From assembly GCA_902826245.1 (NCBI GenBank), contig CADEEA010000008.1, positions 1-38,886 of the forward strand: a stretch of DNA of 38,886 nt, in the 5' to 3' direction. Position 1 is the first letter of the stretch, and each line of letters starts with the position of its first letter. This document shows positions 7,961-15,278 of the stretch, in pieces. This DNA is from an uncultured Alphaproteobacteria bacterium (GTDB lineage Bacteria > Pseudomonadota > Alphaproteobacteria > Caulobacterales > Aquidulcibacteraceae). The position numbers and the translations under genes are program-made. The notes under the pieces were generated by a model, which was not told the DNA's origin, did no database searches, and saw nothing but the letters and a program-made list of their open reading frames with translations.

Positions 7961-9351
7961 TCGCTTTCGATGCTGGCGCGCCCTGGTGGGTCGACGCCAA
8001 GCGACTTCAGTTTGCGATGCAGGGCAGAGCGCTCCATGCCGATGAAAGCCGCGGTCTTCGAGATATTGCCCCCAAAACGCGTGATTTGCACATTCAGATA
8101 TTCACGCTCAAACCGTTCGCGTGCATCGCGCAGCGGCATGGCGATCACTTCGTGCATGCCCTCGCGCTTGGAATTGGTCGCATTGGGCCAGGCGTCGGCG
8201 GGCAGAGACTCAACGGTCACCGGCGTACCGGGATCGCCCGACGCCAAAATCAGGATGCGTTCGATGACGTTGCGTAATTGGCGCACATTGCCCGGCCAGT
8301 CGGCCGCCTGCAGCGCCGCCAACGCGTCTTCGCCAATCTGACGTGCGGGCACGCCGGACGTTTCGGTAAGACGACCCACGAAATATCCCGCCAGCTCGGG
8401 AATGTCCTCGCGGCGCTCGGAGAGCCCCGGGGCCCGCAACGGCACCACGTTGAGGCGGTGGAAGAGGTCCTCGCGGAATCTGCCTTGTTCGATGTCGCCG
8501 CGCAAATCGCGCGAGGAGGAAGAGACGACCCTCACGTTCACTTGCACGTCGGCCGTGCCGCCCAGCCTGCGGAAACGCTGGTCAACCAGAACACGCAGGA
8601 TCTTCGCTTGCGTCTCCGGCGGCATGTCGCCGACCTCGTCAAGGAACAGCGTGCCGCCGTGCGCCTGCTCGAATACCCCGATCTTGCGCGGACGCCCGTC
8701 GGGGCCGTCCTCGCCGAAAATCTCGCTCTCCATCCGCTCTGGCGCGATCGAGGCGGCGTTGATCGCTACAAAAAGGCCGCCGAACCGCGGGCTGTGCAAG
8801 TGCAGGAGACGAGCGACAAGTTCTTTGCCGGAGCCTGCAGGGCCAGTGATCAGCACGCGCGAATTGGTTTGCGCCACCCGATCGATCGACGTCCGAAGCG
8901 TGGCCATGACTGCGGACGATCCGATAAGTTGGTCGCTGGCGCTGGACAGCATCTTCAGTTCTGCGTTCTCACGCTTGAGGCGCGCCGCTTCGAGCGCGCG
9001 CTGTACGGCGACGAGGAGCCGGTCGGCGGTGAAGGGTTTCTCCACGAAATCATACGCGCCCTTGCGGATCGCAGCCACCGCCGTTTCGATCGTGCCGTGG
9101 CCAGAAATGACCAGAACGGGCATGTCCGGGTCGATCTCCTTGAACATGCCCAGCAAGTCGAGGCCGTCGACGCGGCTGCCTTGGAGCCAGATGTCGAGCA
9201 CAACCAACGAGGGCCTGCGTCGGCGGATCGCCTCGAGCGCCTCATCGCTGTCGCGCGCAGCGCGCACCTGGTGACCGTCGTCTTCGAGGATGCCGGCCAC
9301 AAGCTCGCGGATGTCGGCTTCGTCATCGATAACAAGAATATCAGAGGACAT
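7957..9351 (-). CDS. ntrX: Response regulator NtrX
   Basis: The 464-residue regulator is partner of NtrY in nitrogen and redox/envelope signalling. The receiver domain has acidic residues D10-E11, phosphoacceptor D53 (VLDIW) and K105 (VEKPF). The AAA+ domain has Walker A GPAGSGKE (170-177) and Walker B GTLFLDEVGDMP. A Fis-type helix-turn-helix ends the protein (GNISKTAAFIGMERSALHRK). The sigma-54-contacting GAFTGA motif is absent (the segment reads FGEDGPDGRPRKIGVFEQAH), which is normal for NtrX. The start at ATG 9351 has AGGAG just upstream and overlaps the ntrY end by 11 bp. The open frame to 9462 is ntrY antiframe and was trimmed. Confidence 0.94.
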   Translation of the reverse strand: MSSDILVIDDEADIRELVAGILEDDGHQVRAARDSDEALEAIRRRRPSLVVLDIWLQGSRVDGLDLLGMFKEIDPDMPVLVISGHGTIETAVAAIRKGAYDFVEKPFTADRLLVAVQRALEAARLKRENAELKMLSSASDQLIGSSAVMATLRTSIDRVAQTNSRVLITGPAGSGKELVARLLHLHSPRFGGLFVAINAASIAPERMESEIFGEDGPDGRPRKIGVFEQAHGGTLFLDEVGDMPPETQAKILRVLVDQRFRRLGGTADVQVNVRVVSSSSRDLRGDIEQGRFREDLFHRLNVVPLRAPGLSERREDIPELAGYFVGRLTETSGVPARQIGEDALAALQAADWPGNVRQLRNVIERILILASGDPGTPVTVESLPADAWPNATNSKREGMHEVIAMPLRDARERFEREYLNVQITRFGGNISKTAAFIGMERSALHRKLKSLGVDPPGRASIESE

Positions 9352-11593
9352 GGGGAGCTCCTGGGACTTCTTCGACCGCGACCGCGGCCTCTTCTTCGCG
9401 CTTGGGCAAAACGAAACGAACAACCGCGCCGCCGACGGGACCTGGAGCGTCATCCAGTTCAATCAAGCCGCCATGATCCTCGATGACGCGCGCTACAATG
9501 GCGAGCCCAAGGCCGGCGCCCTTCACCCGCGTGGTGACATAGGGCTCGATCAGGCGATGACGATCTTTCTCTGGAAAGCCGAGCCCATTGTCGACAATTT
9601 CGAACTGCACGCCGAAATCAAGATCTCGAAGCCGAAGCGTAACGAACCCATCCTTGGGCTCGCCGTCGCGCGCGCGCCGCGCCTGCACGCTTTCCGCAGC
9701 GTTCTTCACAAGATTGGTGAGCCCTTGCGCGATCAATCGCTCGTCGCAGACCAGGCCGATCGGATGGTCAATTCCCTCGGCCTCGATGCGCAGGTCTGCG
9801 AACGCCAGACGCTGATCGAAGGTGACCGTGCGCGCGATGTCGCTCATGTCCGCGAACGCCATGCGCGGCGTCGGCATTCGCGCGAACGCGGAGAATTCGT
9901 CGACCATGCGGCCAATGTCGGCGACTTGACGCAGGATAGTGTCGGTGCAGCGTTGGAACGTCTCTGGGTCGGAAGTGATTTCGGCTGCGTACTTGCGGCG
10001 CAGGCGCTCTGCCGAAAGCTGGATCGGCGTGAGCGGATTCTTGATCTCGTGCGCAATCCTGCGGGCCACGTCCTTCCAGGCTTCCTGACGTTGTGCGGAG
10101 ATCAACTTGGTCATGTCGTCGAACGTCAGCACAAGGCCGCCCTCGGCGTCGGGGCTCATTCTGACGCTCAGATGGAGCGAACCGCCCTCACGCATCAAAT
10201 CAACCCGCTGCGGCGGCGTTTCCGAGAGCGGCGCGGGCTGGTTGAGCAGCTCCGCGAAATCGGGCGCGACGTCAACGAGCCGCCGGCCGATCGCCGCGCC
10301 CGCTTCGATGGCGAGTAATTGGGCGGCGGAACTGTTGGCCGCGCTTATCCGGCCGTCGCGATCAAGACCAACAACCCCAGCGCTGACCCCGCCCAGCACC
10401 GTCTCGATGAACCGCCGCCGCGCCTCCACCGCGTCCTGCGCCAACAACAGATCGCGGCGCTGGGTGTCGAGCTGTGCGGTCATGCTGTTGAAGGCGATAG
10501 CCAGCGCATCGACCTCGTCACGCTCCTCGCCGACTGAGACTCGCGCCTGAAGATCGCCGCCCGCAACGCGTCGCGCCGCCGCGACCAGACGGCCAATGGG
10601 TGCTGCGACCCGCGATGCGTTTGCAAGGCCAAGCCACGCCGCCCCGAGAAGCACGAGCAAAGCCGTCGAAACATAGGCCAAACCAAACAAGGTCCGCAGC
10701 GCGCCCTGCTGTTCGCGTGCGGTTCGGTAATCTTCAAGCGACTGGTCGAACGCGCGCAATTGTGTGACGAGGCCGTGCTCGATTTCGCGGGAGACAAGCA
10801 CATAGGCGTCTGGGTAGGCTTCGAGACGATAGAGCGCGACTACACTGTCCGTCGGTTCGTCAAAGCGGATCGATACTTCCGAGCGATTCGCGGCTGCAAA
10901 CGCTTCCGGCGAAGGCGGCGTAAACGCTCTGTCGCTTCCCCCGCCTGCGAGGACCTGCGCGCGGCTATCGATGACATAGGCCGATTGCAGCCGCCGACGT
11001 TCTGCCTGCACATTGAGAAAGGCAAGATAGAGATCGCGCTGTTCGGTCAAGCCACGTTCGGCGGCGTTCAGGTCCATCGCCATCGCCTCGACATCGCCGC
11101 TCAGGCCGCCGGAGGCGAGGTCCACGTACGCGCGTCCGACCGCGGCGGCGTTCTCCATGGACGTCTCGACGCGTTTGCTGAACCAGCGATCCACCCCCTG
11201 GCTGAAAGCAACGCCGAGAAACGCCGCCACGATCAACGCTGGCGCAAGTGCAGCCAGACTGAACAAGGTGGCGAAGCGCATATGCAGGCGCGCGCCGGAA
11301 GCAGCCGATCGCCACTCGCGCGCCACGCGAAAAATCCTATAGGCAAGCACCCCCACCAAACCGATGGAGATGAGCAGGCTGACTAGAAGTGCGGCGCGAA
11401 TTCCTGAGGCCGCGCTCTGCTCGATGCCCTCGCCAAGCAGCAACGCGAGCGTGGCGCCTCCCGTCAGCAGCCCCGCGGTAGCGGCCCCGGCGGCGAACAA
11501 AAGACCGGAGCGGCTGTAACGGCGCGCCCCGACGACGTTCGGAACTTCCCTGGCGTCTATCGCCGCGGGTGAAGTCACGCTGTCAAACTCCAT
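9341..11593 (-). CDS. ntrY: Sensor histidine kinase NtrY
   Basis: This is a 750-residue membrane kinase. Two N-terminal membrane segments (about 31-53 and 66-87) and a third at 107-131 come first. A periplasmic sensor region (about 132-300), a fourth membrane segment (about 301-325) and a HAMP domain (ASRVAAPIGRLVAAARRVAGG) follow. Then come a PAS domain (about 390-500), the phosphoacceptor H515 in RRIAHEIKNPLTPIQ, an N box (LTNLVKNAAES) and G boxes (VDNGLGFP, GAGLGLAIV). The ATG lies in the right arm of a 9-bp perfect hairpin (11591-11612), with no obvious ribosome-binding site. It is followed by ntrX with an overlap. Confidence 0.95.
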   Translation of the reverse strand: MEFDSVTSPAAIDAREVPNVVGARRYSRSGLLFAAGAATAGLLTGGATLALLLGEGIEQSAASGIRAALLVSLLISIGLVGVLAYRIFRVAREWRSAASGARLHMRFATLFSLAALAPALIVAAFLGVAFSQGVDRWFSKRVETSMENAAAVGRAYVDLASGGLSGDVEAMAMDLNAAERGLTEQRDLYLAFLNVQAERRRLQSAYVIDSRAQVLAGGGSDRAFTPPSPEAFAAANRSEVSIRFDEPTDSVVALYRLEAYPDAYVLVSREIEHGLVTQLRAFDQSLEDYRTAREQQGALRTLFGLAYVSTALLVLLGAAWLGLANASRVAAPIGRLVAAARRVAGGDLQARVSVGEERDEVDALAIAFNSMTAQLDTQRRDLLLAQDAVEARRRFIETVLGGVSAGVVGLDRDGRISAANSSAAQLLAIEAGAAIGRRLVDVAPDFAELLNQPAPLSETPPQRVDLMREGGSLHLSVRMSPDAEGGLVLTFDDMTKLISAQRQEAWKDVARRIAHEIKNPLTPIQLSAERLRRKYAAEITSDPETFQRCTDTILRQVADIGRMVDEFSAFARMPTPRMAFADMSDIARTVTFDQRLAFADLRIEAEGIDHPIGLVCDERLIAQGLTNLVKNAAESVQARRARDGEPKDGFVTLRLRDLDFGVQFEIVDNGLGFPEKDRHRLIEPYVTTRVKGAGLGLAIVARVIEDHGGLIELDDAPGPVGGAVVRFVLPKREEEAAVAVEEVPGAPHVL

Positions 11594-11612
11594 GTTGCGC
11601 TAACGCAACATG
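11591..11612 (-). promoter_or_regulatory. Perfect 9-bp inverted repeat covering the ntrY start codon
   Basis: CATGTTGCG at 11591-11599 and CGCAACATG at 11604-11612 are exact reverse complements with a 4-nt loop. On the minus strand the ATG of ntrY is the end of the second arm, so in mRNA the start codon would be paired. It sits in the 43-bp gap between ntrC and ntrY. It could be a translational control hairpin or an operator for a dimeric repressor. No T-run follows, so a terminator is unlikely. Confidence 0.5.
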
Positions 11613-11636
11613 TGTTGAACTAGGAACACGTTGGGG

Positions 11637-13001
11637 TCAATCGTCCTGCCCAGTAGGGATGCCAAGGGTTTGAATCTTCTTGCGTAAGGTGTTTCTGTTG
11701 ATCCCGAGCAGCGCGGCGGCCCGGACCTGATTGCCGCGGGTGGCGGCCAAGGTGCGCTGGAACAGGGCGCGCTCCACTTCTCCTATAAGGCGCTCATGGA
11801 GCCCCGCTTCCGGGAGACCAGGGCGGGCGGCGGCGAAGAGCGCGTCAATGTGGGCCGCCAACGCGTCCGGCCCTGGAGCCTCCTGCACCTGCCCGCCGCC
11901 GTTCGAGGTTTGCGCGATGTCATCAGCGGTAATTGTCGAGCCAGCCCCAAGTGCGGCGGCCGCTTGCAGGCAGTTCTGCAACTCACGCACGTTTCCCGAA
12001 AAGTGTAGCTGTTCGAGATGCGCCAGCGCGCTCGGATCAAGGAATTTCTCCGGCAAACCGTGTCTGCGGCCGTGCTGCAGGAAAAGCCGCGCCAGGCTCG
12101 CGATGTCCTCTATGCGCTCGCGCAGCGGCGGAACGCGGATAGTGACGACCTTAAGCCGATGCAGCAAATCTAAACGAAAGCGGTCGTGGCGCGATGCATC
12201 GGCCAGGTCGGCGCACGCGGAAGAGATGAGTCGGAAGTCTGGTGGCTCGTCGTCTTCGAGTATCGGTAGGCTGGCGACGAGCCGGGTCTGGCTGTCCGCT
12301 GGCAATTCATCGACGCCCTTGAGCATCAGCACGCCTCCTCGCGCGCGCGCCGCCGCCCCCTTCGGTGAGCGCAATTCCTCTTCAATTGTTCCGGGCGCCG
12401 CTGCGGCCACGTTGAGCACGACAAACGGATGCTTGGCTCTTGCGCTGTTGGCGTGAATGGCGCGCGCCACGCGTTCCTTGCCGACGCCTCTCTCGCCCTC
12501 GATCAACACTGGAACGTCAGTCGGCGCGAGCCGTGCTACCGATCGGAACACAGCCTGCATTGCGGACGAGCGCCCAACCAGCGGAAGTATTTCATCCTCG
12601 CGTATGCGCTGCATAGCAGCGCGCGTCTTCGGCGGTGGCGATCGCTCAAGCGCGCGGCGGATTGTGGCGAGAAGGGCGTCGAGATCAAAAGGTTTAGGCG
12701 CATAATCGAAAGCGCCTGCTGCGTCCGCGGAGAGCGCCGTGGCTATCGTGGATTGCGCGCTCATGACCACAAACGGCAGCTCCGGACGCGCTGCGCACAA
12801 CGCTGGAAGCACGGAAAAGAGCGATTCGTCGCCCATATAGACATCGCTCAGAACGACATCGCCCTGCCCCTCTTTCACCCACTTCACCAAGGTCGGGAGG
12901 CTGGAGGTCGCGCGGACCGCGTACCCCTCGTTGTTCAGCGCTTGCGATAGGACATATCGCAATGAGGCGTCGTCGTCGGCGAGGATCACGCACGCGGCCA
13001 A
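11637..13001 (-). CDS. ntrC: Nitrogen regulator NtrC, with degenerate AAA+ motifs
   Basis: This 454-residue response regulator is partner of NtrB. The receiver has D10-D11, phosphoacceptor D53 (LSDVYMG) and K103 (PKPF). The AAA+ domain keeps Walker A GERGVGKE (169-176) and LPPLRER-like PPLRERIEDIA. The GAFTGA loop is missing: IEEELRSPKGAAARARGG stands where GAFTGA would be. Walker B reads VLMLKGVDELP, with Lys and Gly at 228-229 instead of Asp-Glu. The Fis-type helix-turn-helix is intact (GNQVRAAALLGINRNTLRKK). The start is TTG 13001, preceded by GAGGAAG at a 5-nt distance; a GTG at 12989 is an alternative. Caulobacter NtrC is known to lack GAFTGA, so a sigma-54-independent role is likely. 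Confidence 0.93.
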   Translation of the reverse strand: MAACVILADDDASLRYVLSQALNNEGYAVRATSSLPTLVKWVKEGQGDVVLSDVYMGDESLFSVLPALCAARPELPFVVMSAQSTIATALSADAAGAFDYAPKPFDLDALLATIRRALERSPPPKTRAAMQRIREDEILPLVGRSSAMQAVFRSVARLAPTDVPVLIEGERGVGKERVARAIHANSARAKHPFVVLNVAAAAPGTIEEELRSPKGAAARARGGVLMLKGVDELPADSQTRLVASLPILEDDEPPDFRLISSACADLADASRHDRFRLDLLHRLKVVTIRVPPLRERIEDIASLARLFLQHGRRHGLPEKFLDPSALAHLEQLHFSGNVRELQNCLQAAAALGAGSTITADDIAQTSNGGGQVQEAPGPDALAAHIDALFAAARPGLPEAGLHERLIGEVERALFQRTLAATRGNQVRAAALLGINRNTLRKKIQTLGIPTGQDD

Positions 13002-13002
13002 A

Positions 13003-14067
13003 CTAATCTTCCTCTATTGGCAGATAGACGCGAAATGACGTACGTCCGGGTTCCGAAGTCACCTCTATGCGTCCATCATGGCTCGCTATGATCTCCCCCG
13101 TGACGGCGAGCCCAAGGCCCATTCCCTTCGGCTTAGTTGTGGCGAACGGCTCGAACGCGCGCTCCATGATTTCAGGATCGAGCCCCGGCCCATTGTCTAT
13201 GATCTGCACCTCAAGCTGGGCGCGCGCTGCGTCAGCGGGTGTCCTACGGACACGCACGCCAGGCCTGAAACTTGTGCGCATAGTCAACGTCGGAGAGGGC
13301 GTTCCAACTAGGGCTTCGGCAGCGTTTTGTGCGATATTGAGAAACGCCTGCACCAATTGGTCGAAGTCGCCCAACACGAAGGGCAGGCTCGGATCATAGG
13401 CTTCGAGAATGGCGATGTCGGGAGCGCTCGACGAAACCAGCAAACGAACCCGATCCAGCGCCTCATGAACGCTGAAGCGGCGTCGATCACCGCTGACGCC
13501 GGGGAACGCATCAATCGCATTGGTCAGGCGATGAATGCGGTCCGCTTCGGCGCAAATCAGTTCGGCGAGGGCATTTGTTTGTGCGTGGCCAGCCTTCGCA
13601 ATCAATTGTGCGGCCGCGCGTATGCCTGCAAGCGGGTTGCGGACCTCGTGCGCCAACGTCTGCGCGGCCAAGCGCGCGCGTTGGTGCGGTCGCCCATGGG
13701 GCAGCGGCGTCAACGCGAGCGCGACATAACCCTCCTCCCCAACCGGCGCTGCTGCGAGACTGACGCGGCCGAGCGAGAGCCCAGGCCCACCGAACGAGAA
13801 ATCGGTTTCGCTGATTGCGGTCCCCTGCTCCGCCGCGCGGCTCACCAGCGCCGAAACAGCAGGGGCGGGCCCAAAGACATGTTCCAGTGTCCTTCCCACG
13901 AGACCCCGGCCGGTGCCCCCGAGCAATTGTGCGGCCGCCAGATTGGCGAAGGCGATGGTCAGATCACGCCCCACGCCGAGGATCGGAATAGGGAGCCCCT
14001 CCAACCAACGGTCGAAGTCGGGCGGCGCTTGGCATGGACCTACCTGTGCTGGCATGGATTGTTTCAC
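13003..14067 (-). CDS. ntrB: Nitrogen sensor kinase NtrB
   Basis: This is a soluble two-component kinase/phosphatase of 354 residues. An N-terminal PAS domain (about 18-120: RWLEGLPIPILGVGRDLTIAF) is followed by phosphoacceptor H140 in LAHEVRNPLAGIRAAAQL. The N box is FLNIAQNAAEAL, and the ATP-binding G boxes are IDNGPGLDP and GMGLGLAVTGEI. The start is GTG 14067, or ATG 14055 four codons later. It ends one base before the ntrC TTG, so the two are one transcription unit. In most alphaproteobacteria dusB precedes ntrB; here it does not, and ispDF diverges 62 bp away. Confidence 0.93.
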   Translation of the reverse strand: MKQSMPAQVGPCQAPPDFDRWLEGLPIPILGVGRDLTIAFANLAAAQLLGGTGRGLVGRTLEHVFGPAPAVSALVSRAAEQGTAISETDFSFGGPGLSLGRVSLAAAPVGEEGYVALALTPLPHGRPHQRARLAAQTLAHEVRNPLAGIRAAAQLIAKAGHAQTNALAELICAEADRIHRLTNAIDAFPGVSGDRRRFSVHEALDRVRLLVSSSAPDIAILEAYDPSLPFVLGDFDQLVQAFLNIAQNAAEALVGTPSPTLTMRTSFRPGVRVRRTPADAARAQLEVQIIDNGPGLDPEIMERAFEPFATTKPKGMGLGLAVTGEIIASHDGRIEVTSEPGRTSFRVYLPIEED

Positions 14068-14082
14068 TCGAACATGCAGAGC

Positions 14083-14106
14083 TTAGGCGCCTAATTTCTA
14101 GGCGCC
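14083..14106. promoter_or_regulatory. Paired GGCGCC palindromes between ntrB and ispDF
   Basis: TTAGGCGCCTAA at 14083-14094 is a perfect 12-bp palindrome. A second GGCGCC core at 14101-14106, flanked by TA and AA, lies exactly 15 bp further. Both are in the 62-bp divergent ntrB/ispDF spacer. A further TGCTGC/GCAGCA repeat precedes the ispDF ATG. The pairing suggests a regulator site, but no known consensus was recognised. Confidence 0.35.
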
Positions 14107-14129
14107 AAGGAAAATGCTGCGATGCAGCA

Positions 14130-15278
14130 ATGGAGTCAAAAACCGTGAGCTTTGCCGCCATTGTTGTCGCCGGCGGCGCCGGTTCCCGCGTCGGTGGAGA
14201 TACCCCGAAGCAGATGCGCGCGCTGCGGGGCAGGCCTGTTATTCAATGGTCGGTCGCCGCTTTGGCTGAAGCAGGGGCATCCGAGATTGTAGTTGTAGTC
14301 TCGGAGGAGACCCTGCCCCGCTGCCACGAAATCCTCGCGCGGTGGCCGGTCCGCGTTGTGGTGGGCGGCAATACGCGGAGCGGCTCGGTGCGCGCCGGGC
14401 TCGAGCATGTCAGCGCCGAACGCGTGCTGGTGCACGACGCCGCTCGCCCCGGACTGAAACCAGAAATAGTGCGGCGCCTCCTCAAGACTTTGGATGGCGG
14501 AGCATTGGGCGTGGCCCCCGCCTTGCCGTCGGCGGACATGCTCTGCAGGACCGATGGGGCGGGGCACATCATCGACGCAGTAGAGCGCACCGGCTTGATG
14601 CACATCCAAACGCCGCAGGCGTTCCAGACATCAGTGTTGAAGGCAGCTTATGCGGCCGCACCGGATGCCAGCTTCCCCGACGACCTATCTGTGCTGCGTG
14701 CGTTCGGCGCCGAGGCGGCGCTGGCGACAGGCGATCGAGCGCTCATGAAGATAACTTACGAGGAGGATTTTGCTGTGCTGGAGCGATTGATGGGCGGCGT
14801 GGTGTGCGTCGGGTCTGGCTTCGACGCGCACCGCTTCGGCCTTGGTGATCATGTGATGCTCTGCGGCGTGCGCATCGCCCATGATCGTGGGCTCCAGGGC
14901 CATTCCGACGCGGATGCGGGATGGCACGCGTTGGTCGACGCCATATTGGGAGCGCTCGGTCAGGGCGACATCGGCGCGCACTTTCCGCCGAGCGCCCTCG
15001 AGTGGAAGGGCGCAAGTTCCGAGATGTTCTTACGTCATGCGGGGAAATTGGCCGAGCGAGCGGGCGCGCGCATCGGGCACGTTGATGTCACCCTGATCTG
15101 CGAACGGCCAAAAATCACCCCCTATCGCGAAGCGATGCGGGCGCGGACCGCTGAAGTTCTCAACCTCCCGCTCGCGCGCGTCTCCATCAAGGCGACGACA
15201 ACCGAACGCATGGGCTTCACCGGACGCGAAGAGGGCATCGCAGCGCAAGCCATCGCAACGCTTGATTGCCTGCCCTAA
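14130..15278 (+). CDS. ispDF: Bifunctional IspD/IspF isoprenoid synthesis enzyme
   Basis: The fusion carries out two steps of the MEP pathway: CTP-dependent formation of CDP-methylerythritol (IspD) and cyclisation to 2C-methylerythritol-2,4-cyclodiphosphate (IspF). The 382-residue product has IspD at about 1-225 (IVVAGGAGSRVGGDTPKQ nucleotide-binding loop, VLVHDAARP). IspF follows at about 226-382 (GSGFDAHRF metal site, HSDADAGWHALVDAILGA, ERMGFTGREEGI). The ATG at 14130 follows AAGGAAAA; the frame is open to 14034, but that part overlaps ntrB. Its stop overlaps the stop of the convergent gene by 3 bp. IspDF fusions are usual in alphaproteobacteria. Confidence 0.95.
   Translation: MESKTVSFAAIVVAGGAGSRVGGDTPKQMRALRGRPVIQWSVAALAEAGASEIVVVVSEETLPRCHEILARWPVRVVVGGNTRSGSVRAGLEHVSAERVLVHDAARPGLKPEIVRRLLKTLDGGALGVAPALPSADMLCRTDGAGHIIDAVERTGLMHIQTPQAFQTSVLKAAYAAAPDASFPDDLSVLRAFGAEAALATGDRALMKITYEEDFAVLERLMGGVVCVGSGFDAHRFGLGDHVMLCGVRIAHDRGLQGHSDADAGWHALVDAILGALGQGDIGAHFPPSALEWKGASSEMFLRHAGKLAERAGARIGHVDVTLICERPKITPYREAMRARTAEVLNLPLARVSIKATTTERMGFTGREEGIAAQAIATLDCLP

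Noticed and set aside
9341..9351. Frameshift between ntrY and ntrX
   Set aside because: The 11-bp overlap is a normal translational overlap; both proteins are complete.
8278..9486. 402-codon plus-strand open frame opposite ntrX
   Set aside because: It mirrors the ntrX coding frame in high-GC DNA and shows no domain of its own.
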